This document shows, piece by piece, positions 29,141 through 39,826 of a stretch of 64,000 nucleotides of DNA. Source of the DNA: an uncultured Bacteroidota bacterium (GTDB taxonomy: Bacteria > Bacteroidota > Bacteroidia > Flavobacteriales > Flavobacteriaceae). The notes beneath the pieces were generated by a model that saw only the letters and a program-made list of their open reading frames with translations, ran no database searches and was not told the origin of the DNA. The stretch covers positions 186,001 to 250,000 of the forward strand of contig CACJQM010000002.1 in the NCBI GenBank assembly GCA_902595555.1, read 5' to 3'. Both the position numbers and the translations under genes were made by a program. Within the stretch, counting starts at the first letter, position 1, and each line of letters opens with the position of its first letter.

Positions 29141-29903
29141 AATAACCACTGCCATTTAAATAAGGATCGTCGGCAGTCAAATGATAGTGGTATATACCAC
29201 TTGGAAAATCTGAAGTGCTGTGTGAGTGACCGTGATAATTATCAAGGTCAGAGCTTTTAATAATATTTCCGTTTTCCTCTGGACCATAAACAGGGAACCC
29301 GTCTAATAGAAAACCAATAATCACATTTCTGCCTTTTGCTTTTGTTGTCAATATTGGCTCCATATGATAATGATATCTACCATCAACACCATTTTCTTGC
29401 CCAGGTGCAATAGGAGCAGGATGACCATTGCCTTGATCAAAAGAATTAATTTCTCTTGTTAAAGGTTGGTTCATTCCAGCATATTGATTATAAAAAGGAA
29501 CACCGTTTAAAGACACTCCAATTGGCCCCATTGATGTAGGTGTTGAAGATGAAGCTTTTTTAGGCCTAATAGGAATTTTAAACCTTAAATTAAGAGTAGT
29601 AATACCATTTGGGTTTTTTTTCCAGTTGTTTACAAAAGGATTCGAACCATCATATGCCTCATATAAAACATGGTCTAAAGGGAAGTACGGGCTTTTATGG
29701 TCAGGGACTCCATTCGTGTTTATATAAACATAATTTCCTTGAATATAAATTTGAGAAGTTACACCATAAACCTTTTCATAAACCGAAAGCGGGATAGCAA
29801 CATTGTCATCAACTGGCTCATTTGGACAACAATCATTTTCATCGCCACAAGAAATCAACACAGACAAAGAAAACAGAATTAAATAAAACTTTCTCATATT
29901 CAT
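29112..29903 (-). CDS. YHYH domain lipoprotein
   Basis: GRYHYHMEP, GFLLDGFPVYGPEENG, YHGHSHSTSDFPSGIYHYHLTADDPYLNG. Confidence 0.9.
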   Translation of the reverse strand: MNMRKFYLILFSLSVLISCGDENDCCPNEPVDDNVAIPLSVYEKVYGVTSQIYIQGNYVYINTNGVPDHKSPYFPLDHVLYEAYDGSNPFVNNWKKNPNGITTLNLRFKIPIRPKKASSSTPTSMGPIGVSLNGVPFYNQYAGMNQPLTREINSFDQGNGHPAPIAPGQENGVDGRYHYHMEPILTTKAKGRNVIIGFLLDGFPVYGPEENGNIIKSSDLDNYHGHSHSTSDFPSGIYHYHLTADDPYLNGSGYYGTPGTVSQ

Positions 29904-29928
29904 AAATTCTCAATAATTATTCCAAAAA

Positions 29929-31725
29929 TTAATCATTCAATTTTAAAACAGCCATAAAAGCTTGTTGAGGAATTTCAACATTTCCAATTTGCCTCATTTT
30001 CTTTTTCCCTTTCTTTTGGTTTTCTAAAAGCTTCCTTTTTCTGGTAATATCACCACCATAACATTTAGCAGTAACATCTTTTCTTACGGCTTTAATGGTT
30101 TCTCTGGCTATAATTTTTGAACCAATTGCTGCCTGAACAGGTATGTCAAACTGTTGTCGAGGGATTAATTCTTTAAGTTTTTCACAAATCTTTTTCCCCA
30201 TCCTGTACGCATTGTCAAAATGAATTAAAGCTGATAAAGCATCAACAGGATTGCCGTTTAAAAGGAGATCGAGTCTTATTAGTTTGGATTGTTTAAAACC
30301 TAAAGGACTATAATCAAAAGAAGCATAGCCTTTTGATATAGATTTAAGACGGTCATAAAAGTCAAAAACAATTTCTGCTAAAGGCATATCAAAAGAAAGC
30401 TCTACCCTCTCAGTTGTAAGGTATGTTTGGTTTGTTATCTCACCTCTTTTTTCAATACAAAGATTCATAACGGGGCCAACAAAATCAGATTTTGTAATTA
30501 TTGAAGCCTTTATGTAAGGCTCTTCAACTCTATCTAAAAAAGAAGGTTCTGGCAAGTCTGAAGGGGTATTAACAATAATTTTTTCATCAGACTGTTTTTT
30601 TGTATAAGCATGATAAGAAACATTTGGAACAGTTGTTATAACAGCCATATTAAACTCCCTATCAAGCCTCTCTTGAATTATTTCTAAATGAAGCATTCCA
30701 AGAAAACCACACCTAAAGCCGAATCCCAAAGCGGATGAGCTTTCTGGTGAAAAAACTAAAGAAGCATCATTGAGCTGAAGCTTTTCCATAGACGATCTTA
30801 AATCTTCATAATCATCGCTGTCAACAGGGTAAATTCCTGCAAAAACCATAGGTTTTACCTCTTCAAACCCGGAAATAGCATCAGTACCAACATAATTGCC
30901 ATCTACAATTGTATCACCAACCTTTATTTCTTTTGCATTTTTAATTCCTGTAATCAGATACCCAACATCTCCTGTTCCAATACTTTGTTTAGGCTGCTGT
31001 TTTAAATTAAGCGTCCCTACTTCATCAGCAAAATATTTTCTACCCGTTGCACAAAACTTTATTTGTTGCCCTTTGGATATTTTTCCAGAGAAAACCCTAA
31101 AATATATTTCAATCCCCCTAAAAGGATTATAAACAGAGTCAAAAATTAATGCTTTTAAATCATTGCTGTTGCTAGTTTTAGGAGGTGGAACCCTTTCAAT
31201 TATAGCCTCTAGAATCTCCCCAATTCCTTCACCTGTTTTTGCGGAAGCTTTAATTATATCGTTTTCACTACACCCCAACAAATCAACAATATCATCAGAC
31301 ACTTCCTCCGGTTTTGCAGATGGCAAATCAATTTTATTTAAGACAGGGATTATCTCTAAATCATTTTCTAAAGCCAAGTATAAATTTGATATTGTCTGAG
31401 CTTGCACACTCTGTGCAGCATCAACAATTAATAAAGCACCTTCACACGCTGCTATAGACCTAGAAACTTCGTATGAAAAATCTACGTGACCGGGTGTATC
31501 TATTAAATTTAAAACATATTTTTCACCATTAAATGAGTACTCCATTTGAATTGCATGGGACTTAATTGTAATTCCTCTTTCTCTTTCAAGATCCATGTCA
31601 TCAAGCAATTGATCTTGTTTCTCTCTGTCTGTTACAGCTCCAGTTTTATCAAGCAACCTATCTGCTAGTGTGCTTTTACCATGGTCAATGTGGGCTATTA
31701 TGCAAAAATTTCGAATTTTACTCAT
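29929..31725 (-). CDS. lepA: Elongation factor 4
   Basis: [68 protein letters not shown]. Confidence 0.97.
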   Translation of the reverse strand: MSKIRNFCIIAHIDHGKSTLADRLLDKTGAVTDREKQDQLLDDMDLERERGITIKSHAIQMEYSFNGEKYVLNLIDTPGHVDFSYEVSRSIAACEGALLIVDAAQSVQAQTISNLYLALENDLEIIPVLNKIDLPSAKPEEVSDDIVDLLGCSENDIIKASAKTGEGIGEILEAIIERVPPPKTSNSNDLKALIFDSVYNPFRGIEIYFRVFSGKISKGQQIKFCATGRKYFADEVGTLNLKQQPKQSIGTGDVGYLITGIKNAKEIKVGDTIVDGNYVGTDAISGFEEVKPMVFAGIYPVDSDDYEDLRSSMEKLQLNDASLVFSPESSSALGFGFRCGFLGMLHLEIIQERLDREFNMAVITTVPNVSYHAYTKKQSDEKIIVNTPSDLPEPSFLDRVEEPYIKASIITKSDFVGPVMNLCIEKRGEITNQTYLTTERVELSFDMPLAEIVFDFYDRLKSISKGYASFDYSPLGFKQSKLIRLDLLLNGNPVDALSALIHFDNAYRMGKKICEKLKELIPRQQFDIPVQAAIGSKIIARETIKAVRKDVTAKCYGGDITRKRKLLENQKKGKKKMRQIGNVEIPQQAFMAVLKLND

Positions 31726-31765
31726 ATGAAATCATTCACAAATATAAATTAATTAATCCCTTTTT

Positions 31766-31793
31766 TTGAGTAAAAGATAATAGATTAAATTTG
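31766..31793 (+). promoter_or_regulatory. Flavobacterial promoter: -33 TTG, 17 nt, -7 TAAATTTG
   Basis: TTG 31766-31768 and TAAATTTG 31786-31793 fit the TTG-N17-TAnnTTTG arrangement. Confidence 0.6.
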
Positions 31794-31813
31794 TGTCACT
31801 TAAAACCAAGCGT

Positions 31814-32809
31814 GTGGCTAAAATTGGAAACATAGATTTAGGAGAGTTCCCATTACTATTGGCGCCAATGGAGGATGTAAGCGACCCTCCATTCAGAGCT
31901 CTGTGTAAAGAAAACGGGGCAGATGTTGTGTATACAGAGTTTATTTCTAGCGAGGGTTTGATAAGGAATGCAGCTAAAAGCACCATGAAGTTAGATATAT
32001 ACGAAAAAGAAAGACCAGTTGGTATTCAGATTTTTGGCGCAAACCTTGACTCAATGCTTCAGTCAGTTGACATAGTTGAAAGAACTAAACCGGATATTAT
32101 TGACATTAATTTTGGCTGTCCTGTTAAAAAAGTTGTATGTAAAGGCGCTGGAGCAGGAATATTAAAAGATATTGATAAAATGGAAATGCTTACAAGAGAA
32201 ATGGCTAAACGCACAAATCTTCCATTAACAGTTAAGACTAGGCTTGGCTGGGATGAAAAAAGCATTAAGATTGTTGAAGTTGCTGAAAGAATTCAAGATG
32301 CGGGAGCACAAGCTATAACAATCCACGGAAGGACCAGAGCCCAAATGTATAAAGGTTATGCAGATTGGAGGTTAATTTCAGACGTAAAAAACAACCCAAG
32401 AATGAAAATTCCAGTATTTGGAAATGGAGACGTGAATAGCCCTGAAAAAGCTCTTGAAATGAGAGATAAATTTGGATTAGATGGCGCTATGATAGGCAGA
32501 GCGTCAATTGGAAATCCATGGTTTTTTAATCAGGTAAAACACTTTTTTAAAACCGGAGAACACCTACCTCAACCAACGATGAACGAAAGGATTAATATGG
32601 CAGAGACTCACCTTAAGATGTCCATCAAGTGGAAAGGAGAAAAACTAGGCGTATTAGAGACCAGAAGACACTACTCTAATTATTTTAAAGGAATACCTGA
32701 TTTTAAAAAATATAGGACAATAATGGTCACGTCTGATTTTTCAAAAGATATATTTAATCTTTTTGCCGAATTAAAAGAAAGGTTTGGGACTCATAAATTA
32801 GCTGTTTAG
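31814..32809 (+). CDS. dusB: tRNA-dihydrouridine synthase (DusB-like); ORF track starts at 31793, GTG at 31814 preferred
   Basis: KIGNIDLGEFPLLLAPMEDVSDPPFRALC, INFGCPVKKVVCKGAGAGIL, TVKTRLGWD, IHGRTRAQMYKG. Confidence 0.93.
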   Translation: MAKIGNIDLGEFPLLLAPMEDVSDPPFRALCKENGADVVYTEFISSEGLIRNAAKSTMKLDIYEKERPVGIQIFGANLDSMLQSVDIVERTKPDIIDINFGCPVKKVVCKGAGAGILKDIDKMEMLTREMAKRTNLPLTVKTRLGWDEKSIKIVEVAERIQDAGAQAITIHGRTRAQMYKGYADWRLISDVKNNPRMKIPVFGNGDVNSPEKALEMRDKFGLDGAMIGRASIGNPWFFNQVKHFFKTGEHLPQPTMNERINMAETHLKMSIKWKGEKLGVLETRRHYSNYFKGIPDFKKYRTIMVTSDFSKDIFNLFAELKERFGTHKLAV

Positions 32810-33982
32810 CTTTTTCACAACCAGAGAAGATAAAAACCCAGAAAATAATCCCGCAAAAACTAACGTAACAAACACCAACAACACATTATTTAGTTGCAAG
32901 GCAACTGGGTATGCCGTGTCTAGCCCAGGAATCTTAAAAATAGAATAATAACCTTGTAAATAAACCAAAAGAATACTTAAAGAAACACCCACTGTGCCCC
33001 CAATTATATTGATTAGTAAATTGTGTTTAAAAAATAAGCGTTTAAGATTGTGTTTTGACATCCCAAGAGTTTTCAAAGCTTTTATATCTTTTTCTTTTTC
33101 AACAATTAACATTACAGTTGAGGCAACAACATTGAAAGTCGATATAAAAACAATAAGAATCATTATTAATGAAACAATTATTTTTTCAGAGTTCATTATT
33201 TTAAAAAGAGTTTCATTCAGTTCTCTGTGAGATCTAGCTTTAAGTGAGCTAAAATCATTTTTTAAAGAACTTAATAAATACTGGGCATCATTGCTTTTAA
33301 TTAATATCTCAGAAAATTCATTGGAGTCTAATCCATATAGATCTTGTACAGTCTTGGCGCTAGTGATGATTATGTTTTTATTTAAATCACCTCTGCTTTT
33401 AAAAACCCCAGACGATATTAAGGGTATTGTGTTTTTTATGGGATTAAAAGAGGCCTCTGGATAATTTGGGCTTAATGATAAAACATCAAAAATGCCAGCA
33501 GCATTATATAAAATTAAATCAAGACTAGTTGCAAGCTCATAGCTGGTTAAAGCCTCATTTGTTTCCAACAATGGGAATCTTCCAACAGTGATGATCGTAT
33601 CGATTCCAATAATCTTTTGAAACATTTCATCGACACCTAATATTTGAGCATATTCAACTCTGTTGTCATATTTCACAACAACATTACCCTTTACAGTTTT
33701 TCCAAAAGATGACACACTATTGTTGTTAGATAAAACCGAGTCTATTTTCGAGCTGTAAGAAAAATATAAACCATTATTTGCCTCAATTTTAACATCAGGA
33801 TCAAAAGATTTTGAAAAACCTAAACTATATTCTTCAAGACCAGAAAAAACAGATAAAATTGTAAGAAAAGAAAAGTAAGCAATTGATAAAACTAGAATAG
33901 AAAACTTTGAAATTATAGAAACTATATTGTAGTTCGTCTTTGAAAAAAGATATCTGTAAGAAAGAAAGTTTTCAGCACTCAT
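32798..33982 (-). CDS. FtsX/LolC-type ABC transporter permease
   Basis: N-terminal TM, large extracytoplasmic domain, C-terminal TMs with VEKEKDIKALKTLGMSKHNLKRLFFKHNLLINIIGG. Confidence 0.88.
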   Translation of the reverse strand: MSAENFLSYRYLFSKTNYNIVSIISKFSILVLSIAYFSFLTILSVFSGLEEYSLGFSKSFDPDVKIEANNGLYFSYSSKIDSVLSNNNSVSSFGKTVKGNVVVKYDNRVEYAQILGVDEMFQKIIGIDTIITVGRFPLLETNEALTSYELATSLDLILYNAAGIFDVLSLSPNYPEASFNPIKNTIPLISSGVFKSRGDLNKNIIITSAKTVQDLYGLDSNEFSEILIKSNDAQYLLSSLKNDFSSLKARSHRELNETLFKIMNSEKIIVSLIMILIVFISTFNVVASTVMLIVEKEKDIKALKTLGMSKHNLKRLFFKHNLLINIIGGTVGVSLSILLVYLQGYYSIFKIPGLDTAYPVALQLNNVLLVFVTLVFAGLFSGFLSSLVVKKLNS

Positions 33983-33983
33983 A

Positions 33984-34346
33984 TTATTTTATTGGGTTTT
34001 CACCACCGCCCTTTAGAGCTTCGTCTATTTTGTCTATATAGTCTAACGAATCATCTGCAAAAAAAATCATATCAGGAACAACTCTTAGTTGATGCTTTAT
34101 TAGCCTTGAAAGCTTATTTTTTATTTCAGATTTTTTTTTGTTTAAAACTTCTAGAACTTTTCCAAAGTTAACGGAAGGATATACGCTTAAATATATTTTG
34201 GAAATGGAAAGATCTGGACTAACAGTAACTTTTGTCACACTAACAAGTAAATTGGCGCCAACTCTTTCTCTAAAAAACCCTTGAATAATTTTAGCAACGT
34301 CTTTTTGAATTAAAGCGGAAATTTTTTTTTGCCTTTGTGATTCCAT
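33984..34346 (-). CDS. rbfA: Ribosome-binding factor A
   Basis: MESQRQKKISALIQKDVAKIIQ..., VTVSPDLSISKIYLSVYP, LRVVPDMIFFADDSLDY. Confidence 0.92.
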   Translation of the reverse strand: MESQRQKKISALIQKDVAKIIQGFFRERVGANLLVSVTKVTVSPDLSISKIYLSVYPSVNFGKVLEVLNKKKSEIKNKLSRLIKHQLRVVPDMIFFADDSLDYIDKIDEALKGGGENPIK

Positions 34347-34357
34347 TTTACAGAATC

Positions 34358-35782
34358 TTAAAGTTTGGAGATTCTTAGTGTGTTTACCTGCCCTTTGTCT
34401 TTAATTGGCATTGAAGCCAAGTTTACAACTACATCGCCTTTTCTCACATATCTGTTTTTTATTGCAAGAGCATTAACATCTTCAACTGTTTTGTCAGTGC
34501 TTTGAAGCTTATTGTAGTAGATACATTTAACCCCCCAAAGTAAGTTTAATTGAGAAAGAATTCGCTTATTTGACGTAAAAACCAGCACTAAACAGTTAGG
34601 TCTCCATGACGAAATTTGCCATCCAGTGTATCCGCTGTGAGTTAAGGTGCAAACAGCTGAGGCTTTTATCTCATTTGCAATTAAAGCAGCATGACGGCAA
34701 ACGGTTTTAGTGATTAGCCTATTGGATTTTAACTTTGGCAACGTAAACTTATTTTTAACAGGTTGAGAGTCCTCAACACCAGCTATAATAGTGCCAACTT
34801 TTTTTACAACTTCACAAGGGTGTTTACCTATCGATGTTTCTCCTGAAAGCATGATGCAATCAGCACCATCCATAACTGAGTTGGCAACGTCGTTCACCTC
34901 TGCTCGGGATGGAGTTAGGTTGTCAATCATTGATTCCATCATTTGAGTTGCTATGATAATAGGTTTTCTTGCCTCATTAGCCTTTTTAACTAGAATCTTT
35001 TGATATAAAGGAACTTCTTCAGCGGGAATTTCTATTCCTAAATCACCCCTTGCCACCATTAATCCATTGGACACTTTAAGTATTTGATCCATTTTATTTA
35101 TTGCCTGAGGCTTTTCAATTTTTGATATAATAGGGATAAGCTCTTTTGATGATTTATCAAGAATTTCTCTAAGCTGTAGTACATCATTTTTTGACCTTAC
35201 AAAGGATAGCGCAACCCAATCAAGCCCAAGTTTTGCGGCAAATTTGGCGTCTTTTACATCCTTTGGGGTTAAAGCTGGCAAAGATATTTTAGTGCTAGGC
35301 AGGTTAACTCCTTTATTTGAGCTTAGTAACCCACCTTGAATAACAATAAGATTAACGCTTGTGTCTCTATCGGTTTTTTCAACTTGTAAAATAATTTTCC
35401 CATCATCAACAAGCACAGTTTCTCCTTTTTTTACATCTTTAGGGAATGAAGTATAATTAATTGTTACCCTATTAGAGTCCCCATTTTTAATCTTCTTTGT
35501 AGAAAAAAGGATGCTATCGCCCTTTTTTAAAAATGTTTCTGGGACAACATTTCCTAGTCTTATTTTTGGCCCTTGAAGATCCCCTAAAACAGAAACATGC
35601 TTGTTATGCTTTATTCTTAGCGCTTTTATATCACTTACAATTCTTTCAACATCTTTGTGGTCTGCATGTGAAAAATTGACCCTGAATACATCCACCCCCG
35701 ACACAATTAGCTTGCTAAGCATCGTTTTGGATGAACTAGCGGGGCCCAACGTAGCAATAATCTTGGTTTTATTGAGTTTCAT
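34358..35782 (-). CDS. pyk: Pyruvate kinase
   Basis: KIIATLGPASSS, VARGDLGIEIPAEEVP, MSGETSIGKHPCEVV-like region. Confidence 0.97.
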   Translation of the reverse strand: MKLNKTKIIATLGPASSSKTMLSKLIVSGVDVFRVNFSHADHKDVERIVSDIKALRIKHNKHVSVLGDLQGPKIRLGNVVPETFLKKGDSILFSTKKIKNGDSNRVTINYTSFPKDVKKGETVLVDDGKIILQVEKTDRDTSVNLIVIQGGLLSSNKGVNLPSTKISLPALTPKDVKDAKFAAKLGLDWVALSFVRSKNDVLQLREILDKSSKELIPIISKIEKPQAINKMDQILKVSNGLMVARGDLGIEIPAEEVPLYQKILVKKANEARKPIIIATQMMESMIDNLTPSRAEVNDVANSVMDGADCIMLSGETSIGKHPCEVVKKVGTIIAGVEDSQPVKNKFTLPKLKSNRLITKTVCRHAALIANEIKASAVCTLTHSGYTGWQISSWRPNCLVLVFTSNKRILSQLNLLWGVKCIYYNKLQSTDKTVEDVNALAIKNRYVRKGDVVVNLASMPIKDKGQVNTLRISKL

Positions 35783-36240
35783 TACTCAAAAATAAGGTTA
35801 TATTTTGATTTGTTGTTGTTAATTTTTGCTGAGTAACAAGAAACTATTAAGTCTATTTCGTTTAATTTTTTAATAAGGCTCTCAATTTTAAATCCCCCGC
35901 CCTCAATTTTAATTAAATATTCAGCTTTTTTAAGTTCTGGGATAAGATATTTTGAAACAGATAAATTATCAAATAAAGAAGGAGAGTCAACTTTTGTATC
36001 ATCATAAGATTTATTTGAAATTAAATAAAGTATCGTGTTATATGTTTCCGACACATGTTTATATAATTCAAAAATAGAATTGTTCCCTTCAAAAGTTATA
36101 TCAATAGGAAACTTTTCTAGATTTGTTTTTAGTTTAAGATTGATTTCAAAAGCAAGCTTATAAGCCTCAGCGTTAGAATGAATAGCTATTAGCGTATAGT
36201 CATTTTCTAAGTCAGACGAGTTTATTTTATGAATAGTCAT
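35782..36240 (-). CDS. IPExxxVDY family protein
   Basis: LIPELKKAEYLIKI signature and position directly upstream of pyk. Confidence 0.8.
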   Translation of the reverse strand: MTIHKINSSDLENDYTLIAIHSNAEAYKLAFEINLKLKTNLEKFPIDITFEGNNSIFELYKHVSETYNTILYLISNKSYDDTKVDSPSLFDNLSVSKYLIPELKKAEYLIKIEGGGFKIESLIKKLNEIDLIVSCYSAKINNNKSKYNLIFE

Positions 36241-36250
36241 TAGCCTTTGG

Positions 36251-37504
36251 CTAATCTACAAATTCTTTTAAGAGAACACAGGCATTATGCCCCCCGAAAC
36301 CAAAAGTGTTGCTCATGGCAACCGTAACCTCTCTTTTTTGAGAACTATTGAAAGTGAAATTTAGTTGATTATCAATTTCTGGATCATCATTAAAGTGATT
36401 TATGGTAGGAGGCACTATGTTGTTGTTAATTGCAAGAATACATGAAATTGCTTCAACCGCACCAGCCGCCCCCAAAAGATGTCCAGTCATTGATTTGGTG
36501 GAGTTAATATTAAGATTATAAGCATGATCCTTAAAAACAGCCTTAACTGCTTTTGCTTCTGCTTTGTCACCTAAAGGAGTTGATGTGCCATGCATGTTAA
36601 TCAAATCAACATCTTTATAGCTTAATCCAGAATCAGCAATACAATTATTCATAACATTTATTGCGCCCTCGCCCTCTGGGTGAGGAGCCGTCATATGATA
36701 TGCATCAGCTGATAGGCCAGCACCAGAAACCTCAGCATATATTTTAGCGCCTCTTGACTTGGCATGCTCAAGCTCTTCAAGAATTATACACCCACCTCCT
36801 TCACCAAGAACAAAACCATCTCTGTCTAGATCAAACGGTCTTGATGCTGTTTTTGGATCATCATTTCTTTTTGATAGAGCCTGCACTGCATTAAACCCAC
36901 CTATTCCTGATTTTATAATTCCCGCTTCAGAGCCACCAGAAACTATTATATCTGAATAACCTAGTCTTATATAGTTTAAAGCATCAATAAGAGCATTCGC
37001 TGATGATGCACACGCAGAAACAGTAGCAAAATTAGGCCCCTTGAATCCGTGTCTGATTGAAATAACACCGGGGGCGATATCAGGAATCATTTTAGGGATA
37101 AAAAAAGGATTATACCTTGGAGTACCATCACCCTCTGCATAATTTGTTGCCTCTATTTGAAAAGTTTCTAAACCACCAATACCTGAACCCCAGATAACTC
37201 CAACACGATTTTTATCAATTGAGCTATTTTCAAGGCCAGCATCTTTTATAGCTTCATCTGAACAAACTATAGCATATTGAGCGAATTTATCCAGTTTTCG
37301 AGCTTCTTTTCTGTCAAAATGATTAAGCGGATCATAGTCTTTTAATTCACAAGCAAATTGAGTTTTAAACTTTGATGTGTCAAAATATGTAATATGGCCT
37401 GCACCGCTTGTTCCAGAAACTAACCCATCCCAATAAGACTCAATGTCATTACCAATTGGCGTTAATGCACCTAATCCGGTAACAACTACTCGTCTTAATG
37501 CCAT
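36251..37504 (-). CDS. fabF: Beta-ketoacyl-ACP synthase II
   Basis: RRVVVTGLGALTPIG, VSACASSANALIDA, NMHGTSTPLGDKAEA, NSTKSMTGHLLGAAGAVEA. Confidence 0.97.
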   Translation of the reverse strand: MALRRVVVTGLGALTPIGNDIESYWDGLVSGTSGAGHITYFDTSKFKTQFACELKDYDPLNHFDRKEARKLDKFAQYAIVCSDEAIKDAGLENSSIDKNRVGVIWGSGIGGLETFQIEATNYAEGDGTPRYNPFFIPKMIPDIAPGVISIRHGFKGPNFATVSACASSANALIDALNYIRLGYSDIIVSGGSEAGIIKSGIGGFNAVQALSKRNDDPKTASRPFDLDRDGFVLGEGGGCIILEELEHAKSRGAKIYAEVSGAGLSADAYHMTAPHPEGEGAINVMNNCIADSGLSYKDVDLINMHGTSTPLGDKAEAKAVKAVFKDHAYNLNINSTKSMTGHLLGAAGAVEAISCILAINNNIVPPTINHFNDDPEIDNQLNFTFNSSQKREVTVAMSNTFGFGGHNACVLLKEFVD

Positions 37505-37509
37505 AAAAA

Positions 37510-37743
37510 TTATTTAGTGCTTTCTATATATTTGATTGCTTGACCAACCGTCTCTATTTTTTCAGCTTGGTCATCTGGTATTTGAATATCGAATTCTCTT
37601 TCAAATTCCATAATTAACTCAACTGTGTCTAGAGAGTCAGCTCCTAAATCATTAGTAAAGCTAGCCGTTGCGACAACTTCATTTTCGTCAACACCTAACT
37701 TGTCAACAATTATTGCAGTAACTCTTGAAGAAATATCTGACAT
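37510..37743 (-). CDS. acpP: Acyl carrier protein
   Basis: [16 protein letters not shown] phosphopantetheine site; start at MSDISSRV. Confidence 0.96.
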   Translation of the reverse strand: MSDISSRVTAIIVDKLGVDENEVVATASFTNDLGADSLDTVELIMEFEREFDIQIPDDQAEKIETVGQAIKYIESTK

Positions 37744-37853
37744 AATAATTTGATTTATTGTTGTGGACAAAAATAAAAAACTTATCATTATAAACTTATA
37801 ATTTTAACTTAAATTTAATTTACAGATATAGAATTAAAAAAACAGCTACAAAA

Positions 37854-38420
37854 TTGTCTTTAAAAAAGATTGTCATATTTGCCTCAGGTAGCGGATCCAG
37901 CGTAGAAAATATAATACTTTCATTTAGTAAAACCCCAGAGATTCAGGTGAGTAAAGTTTATTGTAACAACCCAGACGCATTTGTTTTACAGCGGATAAAA
38001 AAACATAATGTGGACAGTTTGGTATTCAATTTAAATGAGCTTAATAATGATATAGTTTTAAAAGATTTAAATAATGTTTCACCAGACTTAATTGTCTTAG
38101 CAGGTTTTTTAAAAAAAATACCTCAAAATATTATCAATTCATTTAAAAATAAAATTATAAACATACACCCTTCTCTTTTGCCAAAATATGGGGGTAAAGG
38201 AATGTTTGGACTGAATGTTCACAAAAGCGTAATCAAAAATAATGAGAGAGAGACCGGATTAACAATACACCACGTAAATACTGAATATGATAAAGGAAGT
38301 ATAATTTTTCAAAAAATAATTAAAGTTGGCACTGATGACGCTAATGCTCTAGCTAAAAAAGTTTTAATTGAAGAACATAAACATTATCCTGAAATAATTA
38401 AAAAAGTTCTTTATGACTAA
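37854..38420 (+). CDS. purN: Phosphoribosylglycinamide formyltransferase
   Basis: IVIFASGSGSSVENII, IVLAGFLKKIP, INIHPSLLPKYGGKGMFG, TGLTIHHV; TTG start. Confidence 0.94.
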   Translation: MSLKKIVIFASGSGSSVENIILSFSKTPEIQVSKVYCNNPDAFVLQRIKKHNVDSLVFNLNELNNDIVLKDLNNVSPDLIVLAGFLKKIPQNIINSFKNKIINIHPSLLPKYGGKGMFGLNVHKSVIKNNERETGLTIHHVNTEYDKGSIIFQKIIKVGTDDANALAKKVLIEEHKHYPEIIKKVLYD

Positions 38421-38880
38421 TCCAGAGGTAATTATATATACTGATGGTTCATCAAGAGGAAATCCCGGACCAGGTGGGTATGGAATAGTTATGCAAAAAC
38501 ACGGCACAAATTACATTAAAGAGTTTTCTGAGGGTTACAGAAAAACCACTAACAACCGTATGGAGTTGCTTGCAGTAATCGTTGCATTAGAAAAACTAAA
38601 AAAGTTAAACCAGAAAGTTCACATTTATACGGATTCTAAATATGTAAGCGAATCAGTAGAAAAAAAATGGGTTAATAATTGGGAAAAAAAAGGATTTAAA
38701 AACAAAAAAAACCCTGATCTTTGGGTTCGTTTTTTAAAAATATTTAGGAAACATGAGGTTCGTTTTTTTTGGATCAAGGGACACAATAATAATCCAACAA
38801 ACGAAAGGTGTGACGAGCTTGCTTATAATGCAAGTTTAAAACAGAAGCTTTTAATTGATGTTGAATATGAATCACAATAA
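38413..38880 (+). CDS. rnhA: Ribonuclease HI
   Basis: IYTDGSSRGNPGPGGYG, NRMELLAVIVALE, YTDSKYV, WIKGHNNNPTNERCDELA. Confidence 0.96.
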   Translation: MTNPEVIIYTDGSSRGNPGPGGYGIVMQKHGTNYIKEFSEGYRKTTNNRMELLAVIVALEKLKKLNQKVHIYTDSKYVSESVEKKWVNNWEKKGFKNKKNPDLWVRFLKIFRKHEVRFFWIKGHNNNPTNERCDELAYNASLKQKLLIDVEYESQ

Positions 38881-39787
38881 CAAACATGTTTTAATTACAG
38901 GAACGGTTGCCTTCGATGATATAGAAACCCCTAATGGTTCATCTGGAAAGATAATTGGTGGAGCTGGAACATATATTGCTTTGGCTGCTAGTATTTTTAG
39001 CAAAAGAATTAGTCTAATTTCAGTGATAGGAGATGATTTTTTAGAAGAGGATATTGAAATGCTTCAATCAAAAAGCATTAATACAGATATGATTGAAAGA
39101 ATCCCAGGCGAAAAATCTTTTTATTGGAAAGGAAGATACCATTCCAATTTCAAAAATAGAGACACCTTAATTACGGAACTTAATGCATTGGAAAAATTTA
39201 ATCCTATTGTAAATGACTCTAGTAGAAATGCAGAAATTGTAGTGTTAGGCAATCTTCACCCTTCAGTTCAGTTAAGTGTTTTGGACCAAATTGATGAGAC
39301 TAAAAGTTTTGTTATACTCGACACTATGAATTTTTGGATGGACACAGCAATAGATGAATTAAAAAAAGCAATATCTAAAACGGATTTAATCGTCATTAAT
39401 GATGAAGAAGCCGAACAATTAACTAATGAAAAAAATTTAGATGCTGCAGCAAATAAGATATTTGAAATGGGCCCCAAAACAGTTATAATTAAAAAAGGAG
39501 ACCAAGGATCAGAAATTTTTAATAGTAAGGAAAGTTTTTATGTTCCAGCATATCCAGTGAAGTCTGTTGTAGACCCAACTGGAGCAGGAGATTGTTTTGC
39601 AGGAGGTCTTGCGGGGTATTTGTCAACTCAAGAACAAATTGATTTTGATTCGTTAAAAAAATCAATGGTTTTTGGTACTGTAGCAGCATCATATTGCGTT
39701 GAGAATTTCGGAGTAAAAGGAGTACAGGGTATAAACTTTAATCAAATTGAAAAAAGACTAGAAATATTCAAACCCTATTTACTTTAA
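38867..39787 (+). CDS. PfkB family carbohydrate kinase
   Basis: GGAGTYIALAASIF, VVDPTGAGDCFAGGLAGYL. Confidence 0.92.
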   Translation: MNHNNKHVLITGTVAFDDIETPNGSSGKIIGGAGTYIALAASIFSKRISLISVIGDDFLEEDIEMLQSKSINTDMIERIPGEKSFYWKGRYHSNFKNRDTLITELNALEKFNPIVNDSSRNAEIVVLGNLHPSVQLSVLDQIDETKSFVILDTMNFWMDTAIDELKKAISKTDLIVINDEEAEQLTNEKNLDAAANKIFEMGPKTVIIKKGDQGSEIFNSKESFYVPAYPVKSVVDPTGAGDCFAGGLAGYLSTQEQIDFDSLKKSMVFGTVAASYCVENFGVKGVQGINFNQIEKRLEIFKPYLL

Positions 39788-39803
39788 TTAAACAAGATTA
39801 TCA

Positions 39804-39811
39804 TATTTTTG
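39804..39811 (+). promoter_or_regulatory. Bacteroidetes -7 promoter box TATTTTTG upstream of purF
   Basis: TAnnTTTG, 15 nt before the start codon. Confidence 0.4.
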
Positions 39812-39826
39812 TGACAACTAAATACA

